Part shown: positions 47,578-59,400 of the stretch, one piece after another
How the letters are laid out: every line of letters starts with the position of its first letter
How positions within the stretch are numbered: position 1 is the first letter of the stretch
Assembly: GCA_008360975.2 (NCBI GenBank)
Contig: CM039189.1
Location: 7,196,056 to 7,260,055 of the forward strand
Direction: 5' to 3'
Source of the DNA: Lichenostomus cassidix
Taxonomy: Eukaryota > Chordata > Aves > Passeriformes > Meliphagidae
Length of the DNA stretch: 64,000 bases
The notes under the pieces: model-generated
The model's input: the letters and a program-made list of their open reading frames with translations, nothing else
The model's database searches: none
What the model was told of the DNA's origin: nothing
Made by a program: the position numbers and the translations under genes

Positions 47578-50500
47578 GCCACACATCCCACTGGGAAACT
47601 TCTGTGACTGCTGGGAATTTGAGGTGAGAAGACACAGAAGGAGTTTTAGGTCATGATTCCAGTCTTGGCTGCCTAGAAAAATAATTCTAGGAGCAAGCAG
47701 ACTTAGGCTGGATAAAATATGTCACATTTACTGAGTGACTTTTTTGACTAACAGCCAGACTTTGAAAAATATTAGCAAGGGTAAAACATTAAGTGACGGA
47801 ACAAGGACATTTGAGATGAAGGATGTTGTTCTCCCTTTAATTTACTCCCCTCTACAGCCTTGCACAGATCTCAGCTGAGTAAGTGTCCTTATTGATGGAT
47901 ATGCTATCCTTGTTAAGATGGGACAATATACTTATTTACAGCTTCCATCATTGTCATGAAGGCACAAAGCAAACAGATATAACTAATGAAGATTTAGCTG
48001 TTACATAATGTCTTTGCCAACTCCATGCAAAAGTCTGAGTAAAAACCCTGGAAATACATCTTTTTATGAGAGCATTTTTTAATGAATTTAAGGCATGAAG
48101 AGATGTATTTGTAGTTTGTAGTAGGACTCTGGGTATTGCTTTTCTGGAAAGATGTCACAGGATTGGAGTACAAATGAAATGACAGTCAGAGAAATGCCAA
48201 GGAAGTGAAAGCCACATCAGCAATGACAGATCCAAGCAGTGATTTAGCATATTCATGGTGATTCTCCATGATAAAGGTAGTGTGAGCTGTGACCATTGGA
48301 ACCACCAGCAAGATGGAGACTCACTGATAAAGGAATGGTTCTTCCCAGCTGGGACCTCATCCCAGAGCTCTGCTGAGCTTTTATTAAAGTTACAAGGCTT
48401 TCCCCCATGATGTTCTGGGCTCCTTCTTTCCCTCCTTCATACTCAGCTCTCCCACTCTGTTCCCCACATCTGCATCAGGGCCCCAGGGAAATCCCCTCTG
48501 CCAGCACAATCCAGCTGCTGAACCTCCCTTGGAGGCAGCCTTGAGTTTCAGGGCAGCAGCTCCTCTTGCTCCAGAGAGTGATCCATCAACACATCTCATT
48601 TCCTTTCACATCCAGGCTCAACAAAAGACAACTCTATTTCACTGTCATTTCCCTGCAGTCACTGTGTTAAAGACTCATGGAACCAGAAAGGAAATCCATG
48701 TCTTTGAGTCAAACCCCATAGCTGCAAGAGCTCCTTTTAAGCTTCAGCAAGAGCTTTCTACAAAGTCTGTCAATCCATTTCTAGCTGAATCACATTTCAA
48801 AGAAAACTGGCCAGATAAGATACTTTTCTTTTTTTGTAGAAAGCAGTATTTTTGAATTGATGCTGAATTTCCTTTGACTAGTCAATAAAATAGATGTCAG
48901 AAAGCTCTGAGGGTCAAGGATCTATAGGAAGTGAGTTCAGTGCACTGAGTTACTATCCCTAAGGAAAAGAACCAGAAAGGAAGGCTGAAACCAAATGGTT
49001 GCTGAGAGAATGCAGTAGGAGGAGATGATGGGGAGAAGGAGAAAGTAGTAAAATCAAACTCAATGGCTTGCTGCAGTTTGTGTGGACTGAGGAAACAAAG
49101 TCTGGAACTGAAGGAGTTGTCAGGCAGTGAGAATGAGTTACACATCCTCCACACAGAGCCTGCAGTGTTGGCTTGATTAGGCAAAAGGACTTGGGATCAC
49201 TACAGACAGAGCTGCCTTGCTCCCTGTCAACTTGCAGAAGCAATCAGCAGCCCAAAATGACAGCTCCCTCCAGGGCTGAGAGCTGTTAAAACAAAACTAA
49301 AATAAAAATAAAAGGCCTCTTTGGTCCAGCTACAAACCTAGATGCACTACCAAAAAGAAAAATTGTAAAGGATAGAAAGACAATGACATTCTCCAGCAAC
49401 ATCCCAACTGCTCATCTTCACCATGATAATAATAATAACAGTAATGACTTATACTATTCCTGTACCACAGTTGAGCAGCTCATATCCTGAGCAATACATC
49501 AGACTTGATAAACTACTGCCATCAACTTGCACAGTGTGATGAGACTTCTTAGCGTGGGAGGATGCTGATGTTTCATGATGCCCTAGAGAAGCTGAGGACA
49601 AAATGTGATAAAGATTCCCCCCTGCAGAGCTCGATTTCCAGGGAGCATTTTGAGTCCATGGAAGGGGAATTATACAGTTTGGGACATTGGCCAGGAGATA
49701 GGAAATAATGCCCTTGTTCTTGGCCAAAGCATCACTGAAGCTTCCTTACTGCCAACTCCAAGCCTTAAAAATTCTTGAGATGGGGGCCAAAATTGAATGA
49801 TATTGGCTTAGATATGATGAGGACTTTCTTTTTTTCCAATACTAGAGGCTTTTTGTTCTTTCTGGTTCCTGTTCCCAGAGGGTGCATTTTTATACTTTTC
49901 TCCATCATGACTTCCAGCAGTAAGTCTCATATATGTGTGAAATTTGGGACATTTACTTCACTCCTGTGCCTCCAGAAACTAGGGCTTTAGGGAAAACAAT
50001 AAACCTCATCAGGTTCTCAGGAGAATTGCCAATGCTGGTGCTCAGCTGAGGCCTCTCTCCACTCTTTCACTGCCCTGCTCTCCTGGCAAAGCCTCTGCTC
50101 TGGAATTTGCAGCCTTCCAAGCTGCAGCTCCAAGGGTGGCTTTCCAAGAGGGCCCCAAGAAATGAGGTCTTCAGTGAGCAATTAAACTGATGAAAAAGCT
50201 TTTGTTTTGGATGTTCATTGCAGTGTAGGAGGCTGTGGTGTCACAGGAAGGGGTGAGGTCTCACACATCCACTCTGATAGTTCAGAGTGCTGCTGTGGAT
50301 TCTGTCCTGGGTAATGAGGCTTAAACTCACACATTAATTTTTCCTTTGGGGTGGGACTGATAGAATCTTTCTCTTCTGATCCATAATTTATTTTCAGAAA
50401 CCTTGTAAAGACTTCATAAATTAATTCTCTATCACACGTAATCATTGTTCACAAGACACCCACTGGTTTGTGATGCTCACAAGAACCAACAGACACTTGC

Positions 50501-51029
50501 AACCTCCTCCCTGTGATCACTCCAGGAAATGCCCCTTCCAGATCCAGGGAAACAAATTCCAGATTACTCCTGGCAGTATCTGTGGTTTTTCTCCTCCCAC
50601 CTACAAGATTCCTACATGCAGGGAAAGCAGGAATGGTGTCACAGGGCTTGTCAGTGCCTGGGCCATGTGCTCAGCCAGTATTCTTGAGATAGACCAAAGA
50701 CCTGTCTGACTCATGCCTTTTATCAGTAAATATGCAGCAGAACAGCTCTGAAGCTGCACAGTTCATCAAAACCAAACAACCTAAAACAACTCCTAAACCT
50801 CACTAGTCCAAGACAAGTTCTCAATAACCTCTTTCACTTTGTGATAACTTGCTCTTCTGTGCCTATGTGAGCAGAAAGCAACAGAAACGTATTTTAACAG
50901 ATTGTTTCCCACCCCTTCCCCGCCTCCCCAAGGCAGGTTTAATATCTTTTCAAAGAAAAAAGTTAGTCCCCAATAAATCATCGAGTTTACTGCAGCACTT
51001 AAACCCTGCTTGTCCTTCAGTGTTCTGCT

Positions 51030-51320
51030 AGAATGGGATTGATTCCCCCTGCACACCTTGAGGCGAGGTCCCTTCAGCTGAGCTCTTTGCCATCTCCTGA
51101 GCTCTGCTTTTCCCCGGTGATGCTGCAAGCCAGTCCTGCTCCCCAGGGATTCCTGCCCAGCGCTGGCAGCAGCCCGGGACGCTCTCGGCTCGGCGGGCGC
51201 AGTTTACCAGCAGATGGCAGCTGGAGATCGCGGAGGGAAATCTGGGAGTTCTCTGCTCTTGCAAGCGCAGCCCGTAAATCCTGGGTGACCTTGGCACAGA
51301 CATGGTCTCACCACCGAGCA
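51030..51320. other. GC-rich patch with CpGs
   Basis: The segment around 51150-51250 (GCCCGGGACGCTCTCGGCTCGG and following) is clearly richer in GC and CpG than its surroundings. No exon, promoter motif or known repeat could be supported. A forward reading frame spans it (51033-51611) but has no recognisable domain. Confidence 0.35.
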
Positions 51321-51964
51321 GGGATGGGACCTTCCTGCTTCTCACCCCGAGCTGGGGGAATGCACAAGGAGCCCCAGCAAGGACAGAGAGGAGAAGATGG
51401 GGAAGGACCTGGTTCTTATCCTTCCATACATTGGAAACAGAACAAAAAGAAAAATATCAACCAATTCACAGGCCACATCTCTCCTCCCTCCTGCCCAGGC
51501 TTAACCTCTCAAGCCACAGCATCATTTAGATGTCATTTCCTAACCCAATTCCACCACAGACTTGTTCATGCAGCTCCCAGCCAGCCCTCAAATGCATTTT
51601 ATGCAGAGTAACTCAGAGCACAGGAGTAATCCCTGTTCTCCCTCCACACCAAAGCCTCACCCACATCCCATCACTGCAGCCGTTCCCCAGAAAGAAGCAT
51701 CTCCCTGTTATCATTTCTTGCTCCTTTCCTTTTCAGGTCCCACTGTCCATGAATGCCTCTTCCTCCACCACAGTCAGTCCTGTGACAGGACTTTCTCACT
51801 GTGCCATAGCACAACTCCTGCTCCAGCTCCACATCCTCTTCTGAGATGTCCTTCTCTGCTGTATTCTCCTTCCTCCTCCTCCCAGCTGATGGCCCAGGTG
51901 GGCTGCCTCACAGAAGGCAGCCTTGAGAAGGAATCTCTTGCAAAGCAGAACAAAGCAACGATTG

Positions 51965-52221
51965 CCTTGGTTGTGTTCAGAAAATCTCTCTATTAACAGG
52001 AAAACAAGTTTTTATACCCTTGTCTTGGGCGGGGTAGGCATGGATTGGCTGCATGCCTGTCAGTGCTGCGCCTTCCCGTGCAATCACCATACCGTGTTGT
52101 ATTGGGTGTGACTGAAGGAAAGCTTGCAGCCCTTCCAGGGCTGTGCTTTGCTCTGATAGCTGGAAGGGTGCTGATAACAGCAGCGTTTTGGCTACTGCTG
52201 AGCAGTGCTGTCCCTCTCACA
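51965..52221 (-). mobile_element. ERV LTR, minus orientation (family 1, copy 2)
   Basis: On the minus strand it begins TGTGAGAGGGACAGCACTGC and carries CAGCCAATCC and TATAAAA at 52016-52010. It continues with TTAATAGAGAGATTTTCTGA, then ACACAACCAAGGC. This parallels the LTR at 44984-45363 motif by motif. The poly(A) hexamer position reads AATAGA, probably decayed. No flanking retroviral genes were seen, so it may be a solo LTR. Confidence 0.6.
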
Positions 52222-53319
52222 TTCCTTCCCCCATCAAGGGGATGGCAGTGGGCAAGATGCTGGGAGGGGACACAACCACTGAAAATCATGCAATAAATGC
52301 TACTTTGCTGATTCCCTATGGAATCACTAAAAAAATAGGTGTATTCCAGAAACTAATAGAAGGAATTATGTGTGCTGCCTGAAATTATTTTTGTATTATT
52401 TGGTTGGTCTCAAGTAGTTTAGGTATCTGAAGGTCACACAGCTGGAGTCCAAGCCATTCTCTAAACATTTTGTTGAATGGGTGCCAACTCAGCTGTGTGA
52501 ACCACTGGGATACTACAGGGAAAAAAATTCTACCTTATGGTTTTAACGCTGATGCCTTGGTTTTATCAGAGGTGGATGACATTATAGCTTCAGTTTGTAC
52601 ATCACAATAAAGCTGATGTAATATATATGTAAAACTGAGGAAAACATAAATTTATTTGTTCAAATTCAATACTTCAGGTGCATCTATTGCACTTGCCAAT
52701 TGAAGAACTCACTTCTCAACACTTATGCAGTCCTTATTTGGAAGAGCAGATGCTAGTAGTCTACGGGCAGAGAAAAAGTCTTAAATTTTGGGACAGTCCT
52801 AGAAAGTGAAGAAAAATAGTAGGTTTTCCCTTCAGAGATCTGGATTAAAAGGTATTGTAATATGTAACCTCAGAGAAGAGACGAAGAATACAAAATTCGG
52901 GCTCTTCAGGAGAAATACTCTGTCCTAGTGAAATCCAGTAAAAATAAAAAGCCTGTGAAATGTCTTACTAGAAACAGAGATAGTTAGAAAAGGGGGGTAA
53001 GGGGAGCTGAGGTTTATCCAAAATAAAGGCTGCAAATAAGGCAGATTGTCATGATTCATATACCAATTCTGTAGAGTCGAGATAAAATGTATTGGGAAAG
53101 GTTAAACTGACTTAAACAATCTATACCTGGCTAAGACTCCATGAACATCACACATCTACTTAATATAAAACACTTTCAAAATTACTCAGCAACAAACTGG
53201 GCCCCTTGCCCAGCTTTCTCATTAACCAAGTTGTTATCATCATCGTTAGTGCTTTATCTCACTGCAATGCTTTCTCGTTGTGAAAAGTAGAAACAAATTC
53301 AAAATACAACTCGGTTGCA

Positions 53320-53920
53320 CTAATTAAGAAGGTACTTTGAAAATACATTCACAAATCGACCTGATGATGGGGGAAGCAGAGGCGCCACTGTAACCAAAAA
53401 GCCCCAACTCACTGAGAAGCCCCCAGGAGGAGGGCTGTTAACATCAAGGCTTTTCTCATTTAGAAAGCAGAGTTCCATAAGGAATAATAAAAGGTGCTCC
53501 AATCTGGAGAATATATTGTAATTCTTTTAAACTGCACCGACGCTTCAGGATGCCTACAGGTCCCATGATACTCACAGTCTGACCTAAATCTATAGGGTGA
53601 GCCAGCAATTTGACCTCCACTGGATCGTGGTTCACCAAGCAGGTCCCCTGTTGTCACTGGGGTCTGAGGGTCCTCTAATCTGCCTAGCATTTGAAATGTC
53701 TCTATTCTGCCAATGCAAGAGCCTCTGCTTGGACTCGAGGGACATTTTTTCCTCCCTTGATGCTCCCTACTGCTCACCTTAAGGTGAGGTGTGCACAAGT
53801 TATGAGTCCTTTAGTTGAAGCTGGTGATTCATCCACTCTCTGGTCCAGCAGGACTCTGTTTCCAATTGCAGTCCTCCTCTTCACTGCATCTGAGATCCCT
53901 AAGTTTGGGGCTCCAGTTGT
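53320..53920 (-). mobile_element. Degenerate ERV internal fragment downstream of LTR
   Basis: Sequence directly 3' of the LTR on the minus strand, starting with a possible primer-binding site (TGGAGCCCC, about 53916-53908). Short open frames at 53456-53798 are interrupted by stops and have no domain I recognise. Probably a truncated leader/gag region of a dead element. Confidence 0.45.
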
Positions 53921-54288
53921 AAAGGATGAGCGACAGCAATTCACCTTAGCTTCGTACAGCCGAAGCGCTTTATTGCAAAAACCCAGGGTTTTAAAACTGT
54001 TAGTTTGTTGTGACTTTACATTCTTGTGAGGCACAACAAATGTGTTTAGCCATAAACCAACATAAACCACGATAGGAACACGCGTCAGGTATAACCAACC
54101 TCCAGCAGCACTGTGTTGAACTCATTGGTTCTATCAATGGTTTTCCAATTATGTAACTTGTTTTTCACCTCTCATTTGGCTGAGTCATTCCCAGAATGCT
54201 TTCTGGTTAGCCGAAGTCACAGAAGTGAGCGAGGATTTTACAAAGGCAACAAGGCCCTCATTTTGTAAGGTTTTTTTAATCCACAACA
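53921..54288 (-). mobile_element. ERV LTR, minus orientation (family 2)
   Basis: Begins TGTTGTGGATTAAAAAAACC at 54288 and ends near CATCCTTTACA at about 53921. AATAAA lies at 53974-53969, directly followed by a perfect 6-bp stem hairpin (GCTTCG..CGAAGC) that would sit in the R region. Size (about 370 bp), TG..CA ends and a following primer-site-like sequence support an LTR. Confidence 0.65.
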
Positions 54289-56256
54289 GTCAAACTACCT
54301 GAGTCCTAAAACAGACCCACTGAGTAACCCTGCTGCCCAAGCCCCTGTGACAGCCTTACTCAAGGTTGCAAGATGAATGTAGGGTAATGTTTAACATAGC
54401 TGGGAAGAGAAAACAGAAGGCAGTGGCATGTGCTGCTGGGAAAGGCATGCACATTATCTCTCTGGTACTGCTAAGCTGGATTGCAGGGACTGTGGGGACA
54501 CATCCTCCATGCCCTGGGAGAAATCCCACGTAAAGGTCAGCAACAACAGGAGCCAATGCTCCTTCCTTTCCTTACCATGGTTTTGTTACTGCCTACGTGT
54601 GAAAAAACCATCCTTGAGTGGCCAGCCAGGCAGCAGTCACAATTTTTTCAGTGTATAATAGCACTCATCCATTAACCATAAATTATCTATGTTTATCCAA
54701 GGGGTCCCTAACAAAGCCATGTGTACATTGCACAGAGCATTAGGCTATCAAGGTATAAACTATTTAAAGCAGCCAGTGTTTGAATTGTCATTTCTCAAGT
54801 TTAACATTATGTTGTTTCAATATCTAAAGCCTCCTTCCCAATGCAGCAAAAATGCAAAACACATTGAGAGAAAATGTAAAACATACTAACTTGATTATTA
54901 TGAGTGCTCTGGATTGTGTCACAATTCACTATTAATTTAGAACACATTCCAGTGGCTTCTCCCTTCCCTCTGCATTCTGGACCAGTCTGTCACAGAACTA
55001 CACCACCGATTAAATAAAAAATGTATATTTTGCATGTATGTATTTTAAAGTCTGCTGCTTGGAGGAAATGTTTGGGATGTGCAGTTCAGGGAGTATTGTT
55101 TTTCATTAGCAATTAGAGGTGATGGAATGATTTTGAGGGTTATTTGCAGAACAAATTCCTTCTGGGCATCAGGGGCATCCACATGGTCAATTCTGTGAAT
55201 ATCATCGTGGGCTTTATGGTGAGGTTTGAGTCAGCTCCTCCCACCCATGATGGAGACCCAAATGATGCTTAATTCCCCTCACTGAGAAATTGCTGCAGCC
55301 AGAACCAATTTCTGTTTTGGGAGAGAAGGAATGGCTGTGGGTACAGCTGCAGAATATGGTTCAGCCCAACCGGGTTGTGTTTCTGACTGTTTTATAGACT
55401 GCCAGTGTCACCTTGGGCAAATCACTTATTCTTTTCCACCTGTAAAGTGAACAAAATGAATTTTCCCATTTTCTCAGCTTAAGAACATAAATATTTTGGG
55501 GTAAGGGTAATTTTACCTAGTGCTATGACACTACTAGGCACAATGGGGTCCTCCTCTTAATAGCACTATGGTAAATGTAGTACTTATTTAGGGCATTTTA
55601 AGATCACTGTGTCCAAAGCAGCTTTTGGAATGAAATGCAAATAATGCATATAATCAGATTTTTCAGATGGATGTTTTTTAGGGGACTTTTGCTGATTTTC
55701 TGGCCACAGAATGAGCAATCAGTATGGCAGGCACGTATTAAAGAGGCAGCAACAATTTCTGGTCATCTCTGTTGCTCCTTCACAAGCTGAAAAGCCAATC
55801 TTCAGAGCAGCTTTTTTAAAAGTTTCACACAAAGATTTCAACTCCCAGCAGAAATCTGCTCAGAATTCAACCTACATAGCAACAAAAGGGCCACGTTATG
55901 GTGCCCACCATAAAGTATATCCTTTAAATAACATTTCAAAATATTTTCCGGTAAATTAAAATGATAACATGCTTGTAGGGCTCATTGTTAATTTCATTTC
56001 CTTTGGATCAGCCAGCCAGATAAAATGCAATCCTATTAATCTTTGTTTAAAAGAAGATCCTTTGCCGAAGAGTAATAAATGATCTTGATAGATTTGTCAG
56101 GAAAATGAATGATAATCATTTGCAGATAGACACAAGCCTAGTATGGAAGATTAATAAGAAATGTATTGGCATCATCAATAACATCTGCTGCCCATGCACT
56201 TGGATGTTAGACAGGGAGGTGAGAGCAACCAAAGCCACACAATTCCTGACCCTACC

Positions 56257-56465
56257 TCAGCTGAAATATGCCCACAGGAAGACGTTGACGGTCAGCAGGA
56301 GAATGGCATTAATATTGCACACAGTCCTCCACAGGGGCTTCTCCTCGATGCTGGGGAGTCTCTGCTCCAGAGCAGCTTTCTCCTCCTGGGACAGGGTGGA
56401 TGTGGAGCCCGTGGGAAAACCACAGAGCCACAAATAAACCTTTTTCCAGCAGGAAGGCTTGGCTG
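56257..56465 (-). CDS. SLC5A9: SLC5A9 copy B exon 14
   Basis: 209 bases ending in TGA at 56259-56257. The same NAGNAG acceptor as copy A is present (second AG gives a start at 56462). The protein differs from copy A by one residue (Glu for Lys in the SQxEKAALEQ stretch). Confidence 0.92.
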
Positions 56466-59400
56466 CTGGGAGAGAGAAACCAACACATGGCTGTTAGAAT
56501 CCACTGGGACTCCTCCCTCCCTTCTCCCAGTCGTTTGGATGTGCATTGGCCAGTCTGGAGAGGCACCTTAATGGGAGATGCAAGATGATGATGGAGGGAA
56601 AGGGGGAAAAGGGAAAGGAAAAGGGGAAGGGAAAGGGAAAGAGAAAGGGAAAGGGGAAAAAGGGAAAGGGGGAAAACGGAAAAGAGGAAAGGAAAAAAGG
56701 GAAAAGAGAAAGGGGAAAAAGGACAAAGGAGAAAAAAAGGGGGAAAGGGAAAGGGAAAGGGAAAGGGAAAGGGAAAGGGAAAGGGAAAGGGAAAGGGAAA
56801 GGGAAAGGGAAAGGGAAAGTTCTCCCTCAACCATGTACAGCACAGCTTGATTGCAGTCAATTGATCGGAACACCAATCAATCATTAGTTAATTAACAAAC
56901 CTCCTCCCCTCTTCCTCAACCCAGATTCCATCCACTTTTAAAATTCCTGACAGCATGATGGTCCATTTAGAGATATCCTGGCTTGTTTATTACACATGAC
57001 ATGCCAGCTGAAGTGTGTGTTTTAATTGTCAGTCCTGTGCTGTATTTCACTTGCTGTTCTTTCCAAATATAACCTTTTTTCTGAAATGCAGGATGTTATA
57101 GGGCCTTGAAAAAAAGGTGTTACCCCGAAAAAAACCCTCATTAAACTGTCAACTGCTGTGTTTTGCATTTCCTTCCTCAGCTTTGCTAATTACCAAAATA
57201 CCAAGATATTTGTTTATAAAAATCTGAGCTAGTGAAGCGAACTAGGAATTGATAAGAAAAAATAAATATTGTGGGAAGATTGCATTCAACTTAAACCCAA
57301 ACTTACTCTATTGGAGAAAAAAAATAAGGGATTTGTTTAGATGTTCACTTCTGTTTAGCTTGGCTGTAATTGGTTCCAGTGTCCTTTGGAGTGGCCAGCA
57401 AATGGAAGGAGTGAAGAAATCTTGTGTGTGTCTTTATTCTGAGGTTTCTGCTCTGTAACCTTTGAAGGTTAAGCTCAAGAGCAGAAAGCTGCATTTTTTA
57501 ATAGATTTGCAGAACAAAGCTCTGTCCATTCTGAAAAGAACTTGCCTATGTAGCATCTCCTGCTACTGTTCTGTCTCCTGACAACTCTGCAAGTTCACTA
57601 TGCTCTACCTTCCTTCCTATTAAATACCCTTGCCAGGACACACAGCTATTGAAGGTCTGAGTTTTAACCATGGCTTTCATCCTAAGGGAAGATGAACAAT
57701 ACTGTTGGCATCACGGAAATGAGAAGAGTGAGGCTTGTGGCTTCTTTCTAGGACATCCACAAAGTGCCCATGTCCGCTCCCAGGGTCTCTTGGTCCCCTC
57801 AGACTGTGCTGCTATCTTGATGCTCTTTTTTTTACAGGAATGGCAGCTCTTCTGAGCCTTTCAAGGGTTGTGACATGAAATTATGTTGGGAGGACCAAGA
57901 ACCACAACACTTCCATTTGTTACTTCTTTGTAACTGTAAATACAAGCCCCAGCTCCAGTGAATGCACCAGGTGGCCTCTCATGAGCTTTAGGGACTGGCC
58001 TGGGATTCTGGCTGTGCACTCGTAGGCACAGAAGCATGTTTGTTCACATACAGAGCCCTACCTGCCTCCTCCTGATCGCCTGAAGCTGCAGTTTCCACCT
58101 GGTCCCTCTCTCTGTCTTCTGGGTCGATCTGTGCTTCTTCACTCCCACAGTTCTTGATGTCGCTGGCAGGTGCTTTTTTGTGTCTGGTCCACCACATCAG
58201 GCTGTCGAGCTGCAAAGTGGAACAGTGAGAAACAATTCATTATCTGTCAGTCTCAAGGCCACCCAGTCATCTCCCTCCTTGGGGGACACAGGTACAAGGT
58301 GGTGCTGAGTCCTGTTTGGAGAAATCTCCCACTTTTCCTTCCCTCCTTCCTGCACAGGTGCCACATCCTGGGTAAGAAGGTTGATACCATCCAGCTGGAG
58401 CTGAAAAGCTCAGAAAAAGTGTAAAATAATCTGGGTTCTTTCCTTCCATTACTTGAATAACCTGTTCCATCCCTGTCTCTTGGACAAGTAGCCTATTGTA
58501 TGCCTAATTCAGCATTTGCGTTACACACCATTTCTGAGCCACTGGAGGAGCAGAAAAGGGCAGATCTCAGAGGTTTTTGATACCCAAATGGGGCCTCTGG
58601 GAAAATGTGTCACTGCAAGTCACTTACCTTTTCTTCAGGGATGGGTGTGGTGCATAGACTGATGACAATGATGACAATGGTCGACAAGAAAAAGAGGATG
58701 AGGGAGAAGTAGAGGTAGTGCACATTCTTTATCACAGCTGGTCTTTTGTCCTCCTTCCCACAAGCTGGGGTGCCATAAACAAACACCAGGATCATCCAAA
58801 CCAGCCCAATTGTATCGCCAATCAAGAGGCCCCAGAAAGCACCCTGAGAAAGGCAAGCACAAAGAAAAGGTCACTGCAAATTACCTCTGGTTGTAGTTTC
58901 CCTTCTCCTCTCTCTCGCCTCTCCTTCTTTCCCAAAATGTTTCCTGCCTGATGGAAATCCACATTGATACACATCAAAGGACAATTATTTTAGGTAAAAA
59001 TCCTCATTTTCTCTCTCTGCCCTTGAACATGGAGCAGATAGAGCACAAGCAATGCAAGAATCTCCTCCTAACAACACTCCTCCAATGAGACTTTGACTCA
59101 TCATTGCTAAATTGCAAAACAACTTCCCATTCATGCTTCCAAATGGGACTGCCAAGAAGTACCACTTGCAGTACCTTCTCAGAAGCAAACCCACATCCAC
59201 TAGACACTGGGCTAAGATCCACTAATGTATGCCAGGGAAAGGCTGTCTCATTGTCACACTTTAGCTGGACTGGCTCCAAGTTTAAAGAGTCTCAAAGCCT
59301 ACCTACTGAGGTGAGAGAGATTTGTTTAATTTATCAGATTAAATACAAGTATCAATTGGTTGTTGACACCTCACTTACAGTCTCAGTAGTTCTCTTCCAG

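Larger units (their letters stand above)
42657..55896. other. Intergenic region between the SLC5A9 copies
   Basis: 13 kb separating copy A's start from copy B's 3' end. It contains several LTR-retrovirus remnants on the minus strand (entries below), a GC-rich patch at 51030-51320 and otherwise unique-looking sequence (47.6-51.0 kb, 52.3-53.3 kb and 54.3-55.9 kb hold nothing I can name). No host gene was supported. Confidence 0.65.

Noticed and set aside
51033..51611. 192-codon plus-strand frame over the GC-rich patch
   Set aside because: No motif, no conserved domain and no splice partners. GC-rich DNA favours chance frames.
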